A DNA stretch of 64,000 nucleotides from Methylococcus sp. EFPC2. GTDB taxonomy: Bacteria; Pseudomonadota; Gammaproteobacteria; Methylococcales; Methylococcaceae. The first letter of the stretch is position 1; the number at the start of each line of letters is the position of its first letter. A program made the position numbers and the translations under genes. Below the pieces are notes generated by a model. That model was given only the letters and a program-made list of their open reading frames with translations, was not told where the DNA came from and made no database searches. The stretch is taken from assembly GCF_016925495.1 (NCBI RefSeq), contig NZ_CP070491.1, positions 4,166,001 through 4,230,000 of the forward strand. Reading direction: 5' to 3'. Shown one piece after another: positions 61,206-64,000 of the stretch.

Positions 61206-61841
61206 ATGCGAACTCGCGTTAAAATCTGCGGCTTCACTCGTCCCGATGACGCACTGGCGGCCGTGCGCCTTGGGGCCGACGCGATTGGTTTGGTTTTTTA
61301 CCCCCCCAGTCCTCGTAATGTCGGAGTCGAGCAGGCAAGGGCGATCGTCGCGAGCTTGCCCCCCTTTGTTACGGTGGTAGGGCTTTTTGTGGACGCGAGC
61401 CAAGAATACCTCTATGAGGTGACTCAGCAGGTCCGTATCGACCTATTGCAGTTCCATGGTGACGAACGCCCTGAGGCATGTGCCGGCGGCGGCCGGCCCT
61501 ACATCAAGGCCATACGCATGCGTCACGATACGGATTTGCTGCGTGTGGCGGAGGATTACTCTGACGCTGCCGGCTTGTTGCTGGACGCAGACAACAAGGA
61601 CGCCAAAGGCGGCACGGGGACGAGCTTCGATTGGGCGTGGGTGCCGTCGGTTTGCCCCTTGCCGATCATCCTGGCAGGCGGATTACGTCCAGACAATGTC
61701 GCGGCGGCCCTTATGCAGGTAAACCCTTATGCGGTAGACGTGAGCAGCGGCGTGGAAGCGACGAAGGGCGTCAAGGATGGCGACAAAATGGCGGAATTTC
61801 TGAGAGAGGTCCAAAGGTTTGACCATGCAAAACTCAACTGA
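61206..61841 (+). CDS. trpF: Phosphoribosylanthranilate isomerase, 211 aa
   Basis: TIM barrel with [35 protein letters not shown] (catalytic Cys), [36 protein letters not shown] (catalytic Asp region), [11 protein letters not shown] and [16 protein letters not shown]. Third step of tryptophan synthesis after anthranilate. A separate trpF beside trpBA is usual for this group. It overlaps trpB by 17 bases. Confidence 0.96.
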   Translation: MRTRVKICGFTRPDDALAAVRLGADAIGLVFYPPSPRNVGVEQARAIVASLPPFVTVVGLFVDASQEYLYEVTQQVRIDLLQFHGDERPEACAGGGRPYIKAIRMRHDTDLLRVAEDYSDAAGLLLDADNKDAKGGTGTSFDWAWVPSVCPLPIILAGGLRPDNVAAALMQVNPYAVDVSSGVEATKGVKDGDKMAEFLREVQRFDHAKLN

Positions 61842-63036
61842 ACCCTACAACCTGCCCGACGCGAACGGTCATTTCGGTCCGTACGGCGGCGTGTTTGTGG
61901 CAGAAACGCTGATGGCTCCGATCCAGGAGTTGACCGCGGCCTATTACCGCTACATCAAGGATCCTGAGTTTCTCGCGGAACTCGATTACGACCTCAAGCA
62001 CTACGTCGGCAGACCAAGTCCGGTTTATCACGCCGAACGCCTGAGCCGCGAACTGGGTGGCGCACAGATTTTCCTAAAGCGTGAAGACCTGAATCACACC
62101 GGCGCGCACAAGGTCAACAACACCATCGGTCAGGCTCTGCTGGCCAAGCGCATGGGCAAGACCCGCATCATCGCCGAAACCGGTGCCGGTCAACACGGCG
62201 TCGCGACGGCAACGGTAGCTGCGCGTCTGGGCTTGGAATGCGTGGTCTACATGGGCGCGGTGGACGTGGCCCGGCAGGCGCCCAATGTCTTGCGCATGAA
62301 GTTGCTGGGCGCCAAAGTCGTGCCGGTAGAGTCCGGCTCCAAGACCCTGAAGGACGCGCTCAACGAAGCCATGCGCGATTGGGTGACCTATGTCGACAAC
62401 ACTTTTTACATTATCGGCACGGTGGCCGGTCCTCATCCCTATCCCGCCATGGTCCGCGATTTCCAGGCCATCATCGGCCGCGAGGCGAAGCAGCAGATGA
62501 CGGAGCTGACCGGGCGCCTACCGGACGCCCTGGTCGCCTGCGTCGGCGGCGGTTCGAACGCGATAGGCTTGTTCTACCCCTTCATCGACGACCACGACGT
62601 AGCCATGTACGGTGTGGAGGCGGCGGGTGACGGGATCGAAACCGGGCGTCATTCCGCCCCGTTGAGCGCCGGTCGTCCCGGCGTGCTGCATGGCAACCGG
62701 ACCTATCTCATGGAAGACGAGGACGGCGAAATCATAGAAACTCACTCGATCTCGGCCGGACTGGATTATCCCGGCGTCGGCCCCGAGCATGCGTGGCTCA
62801 AGGACAGCGGCCGTGCGACTTACGTCAGCATCACCGACGACGAAGCCATGCAAGGTTTCCATACCCTGACCCGGCTGGAAGGCATCATCCCGGCGCTGGA
62901 ATCCAGCCATGCCATCGCTTACGCCATGAAGCTCGCGCCGACCCTGAGTCCGGATCAGCAGATCCTGGTGAATCTGTCCGGTCGAGGCGACAAAGACATC
63001 AATACCATAGCCGCACGCGAAGGAATCACCCTGTGA
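61825..63036 (+). CDS. trpB: Tryptophan synthase beta chain, 403 aa
   Basis: PLP lysine in [40 protein letters not shown], the phosphate loop [12 protein letters not shown], and [18 protein letters not shown] choose the ATG at 61825 (AAAGG upstream) over the TTG at 61819. It condenses indole with serine. The stop overlaps the trpA GTG. Confidence 0.97.
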   Translation: MQNSTEPYNLPDANGHFGPYGGVFVAETLMAPIQELTAAYYRYIKDPEFLAELDYDLKHYVGRPSPVYHAERLSRELGGAQIFLKREDLNHTGAHKVNNTIGQALLAKRMGKTRIIAETGAGQHGVATATVAARLGLECVVYMGAVDVARQAPNVLRMKLLGAKVVPVESGSKTLKDALNEAMRDWVTYVDNTFYIIGTVAGPHPYPAMVRDFQAIIGREAKQQMTELTGRLPDALVACVGGGSNAIGLFYPFIDDHDVAMYGVEAAGDGIETGRHSAPLSAGRPGVLHGNRTYLMEDEDGEIIETHSISAGLDYPGVGPEHAWLKDSGRATYVSITDDEAMQGFHTLTRLEGIIPALESSHAIAYAMKLAPTLSPDQQILVNLSGRGDKDINTIAAREGITL

Positions 63037-63836
63037 GCCGTATTTCCGCCAAACTCGACACCCTCAAATCCCAAGGGCGCAAGGCGCTGATTCCTTTCAT
63101 CACGGCCGGCGACCCGAATCCGGATTTCACCGTGCCCACGCTGCACGCCATGGTCGAAGCCGGTGCGGACATCATCGAACTCGGCGTGCCGTTTTCCGAT
63201 CCCATGGCCGATGGTCCCGTGATACAAAAGGCCAGCGAGCGCGCGTTGGCGCATAAGACCAGCTTGCGCAAGGTGCTAGGGATGGTGGAAGAGTTCCGGA
63301 AGCAGGATGCCGAAACCCCCATCGTATTGATGGGTTACCTCAATCCCGTCGAGAGTTTGGGGTACGCGGCATTCGTGACGGCAGCGAAAAAGGCCGGCGT
63401 CGACGGGGTTCTGACGGTGGATATGCCGCCGGAAGAGTCGGGCGAGCTGATTTCGTTGTTGAATCAGGCGGAGGTTGCACCCATTTTTTTGCTGGCTCCT
63501 AATAGCACCCCTGAGCGCATACGCAAGATGGGGCAACTGGGTAGCGGCTATCTCTATTATGTTTCGCTCAAGGGTGTTACCGGCGCCTCGCATCTCGATT
63601 TGGGTGATGTGGAACGCAAGCTGGAGGAAATCCGTTCACTCACCAGCCTACCCGTTGGCGTAGGTTTTGGCGTAAAAAATGCGGAGACGGCGGGGGCGGT
63701 CGCCAAGCTGGCGGACGCTGTCGTAGTCGGAAGCGCTTTGGTGAGTAAGATCGAGAGTGCCGGAGACGATACCGATCTCGCGCGCAATGAGATCACTGCC
63801 CTGTTGCGTGAGCTGCGAGCGGCGCTGGACGCCTGA
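63033..63836 (+). CDS. trpA: Tryptophan synthase alpha chain, 267 aa
   Basis: Starts at GTG 63033 overlapping trpB (GTGA), giving [28 protein letters not shown]. Catalytic Glu in [19 protein letters not shown] and Asp in [12 protein letters not shown]; loop [13 protein letters not shown]. It cleaves indole-glycerol phosphate and feeds indole to TrpB. Confidence 0.97.
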   Translation: MSRISAKLDTLKSQGRKALIPFITAGDPNPDFTVPTLHAMVEAGADIIELGVPFSDPMADGPVIQKASERALAHKTSLRKVLGMVEEFRKQDAETPIVLMGYLNPVESLGYAAFVTAAKKAGVDGVLTVDMPPEESGELISLLNQAEVAPIFLLAPNSTPERIRKMGQLGSGYLYYVSLKGVTGASHLDLGDVERKLEEIRSLTSLPVGVGFGVKNAETAGAVAKLADAVVVGSALVSKIESAGDDTDLARNEITALLRELRAALDA

Positions 63837-63860
63837 TAAGAACTAGAGAGAGGGGGTTCT

Positions 63861-64000
63861 GTGAGTAGTTGGTTCAACAAACTGGTGACGTCGAAGATAC
63901 GCACCGAGGCCTCATCCAAGAGCACCGTTCCGGAAGGCTTGTGGTGCAAGTGTGCCAGTTGCAACGCCATCCTTTATCGCGCGGAGCTCGAACGCAATCT
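63861..64000 (+). CDS. accD: Acetyl-CoA carboxylase carboxyltransferase beta chain, N-terminal part (partial)
   Basis: GTG at 63861 after a GAGAGAGGGGG ribosome site. The first 46 residues (SSWFNKLVTSKIRTEASSKSTVPEGLWCKCASCNAILYRAELERN) hold the start of the AccD zinc ribbon (CxxC). It runs off the right edge. trpA followed by accD is the normal gammaproteobacterial order. Confidence 0.93.
   Translation, partial: MSSWFNKLVTSKIRTEASSKSTVPEGLWCKCASCNAILYRAELERN

Overview
The window looks like chromosomal DNA of a GC-rich gammaproteobacterium. The 16S rRNA, the rsmI-lpoA-yraN-diaA block, the rng-yhdP-nit-tldD block and the trpF-trpB-trpA-accD block all have gammaproteobacterial gene order. A methanotroph of the Methylococcaceae type would fit (a bacteriohemerythrin and large c-type cytochromes beside otherwise standard housekeeping genes), but no methane-oxidation gene is present, so that placement is an inference.

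Layout. 1-16.4 kb: the end of argE, an exported monoheme protein, two tandem NlpE/META-type periplasmic proteins, an alpha/beta hydrolase, the conserved diaA/yraN/lpoA versus rsmI block, a broken receiver-domain relic, a DUF898 membrane protein overlapping an M48 peptidase, and a polytopic patatin-like phospholipase. 16.6-19.7 kb: a 1017-residue beta-propeller/di-heme cytochrome whose signal region carries a hexanucleotide repeat. 19.7-23.4 kb: an accessory island with clustered hairpins, an octamer repeat, a HigB toxin with a HigA-ImmA fused antitoxin, two very small ORFs and a dead P4-type integrase beside tRNA-Ser(UGA). 23.5-27.4 kb: aldo/keto reductase, bacteriohemerythrin, Rieske ferredoxin, bicupin and SDR. 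27.6-32.3 kb: an insertion-sequence graveyard with three nested events (an IS256-type gene split by IS30, which is itself split by an intact IS256 with 8-bp target duplications). 32.5-34.4 kb: an orphan holin/endolysin cassette. 34.4-55.5 kb: dense core genes (mgtE, ybeD, D-amino-acid transaminase, dacA, grxD, rnt, mlaA, pyrC, fmdB-like, aspS, nadA, rlmH, maf, rng, yhdP, nit, tldD). 55.5-61.1 kb: a complete rrn operon (16S, tRNA-Ile, tRNA-Ala, 23S, 5S) with two promoters, boxA sites, RNase III stems and a terminator. 61.2-64.0 kb: trpF, trpB, trpA and the start of accD.

How parts work together. dacA, the transaminase, lpoA and yraN/diaA serve wall synthesis and growth control. rlmH, maf, rng, yhdP, nit and tldD form one overlapping transcription unit. 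The trp genes overlap tightly and run into accD. The island and IS cluster hold most of the novelty: a toxin-antitoxin pair with a protease-fused antitoxin, and a lysis cassette with a two-catalytic-domain lysin and no phage around it.
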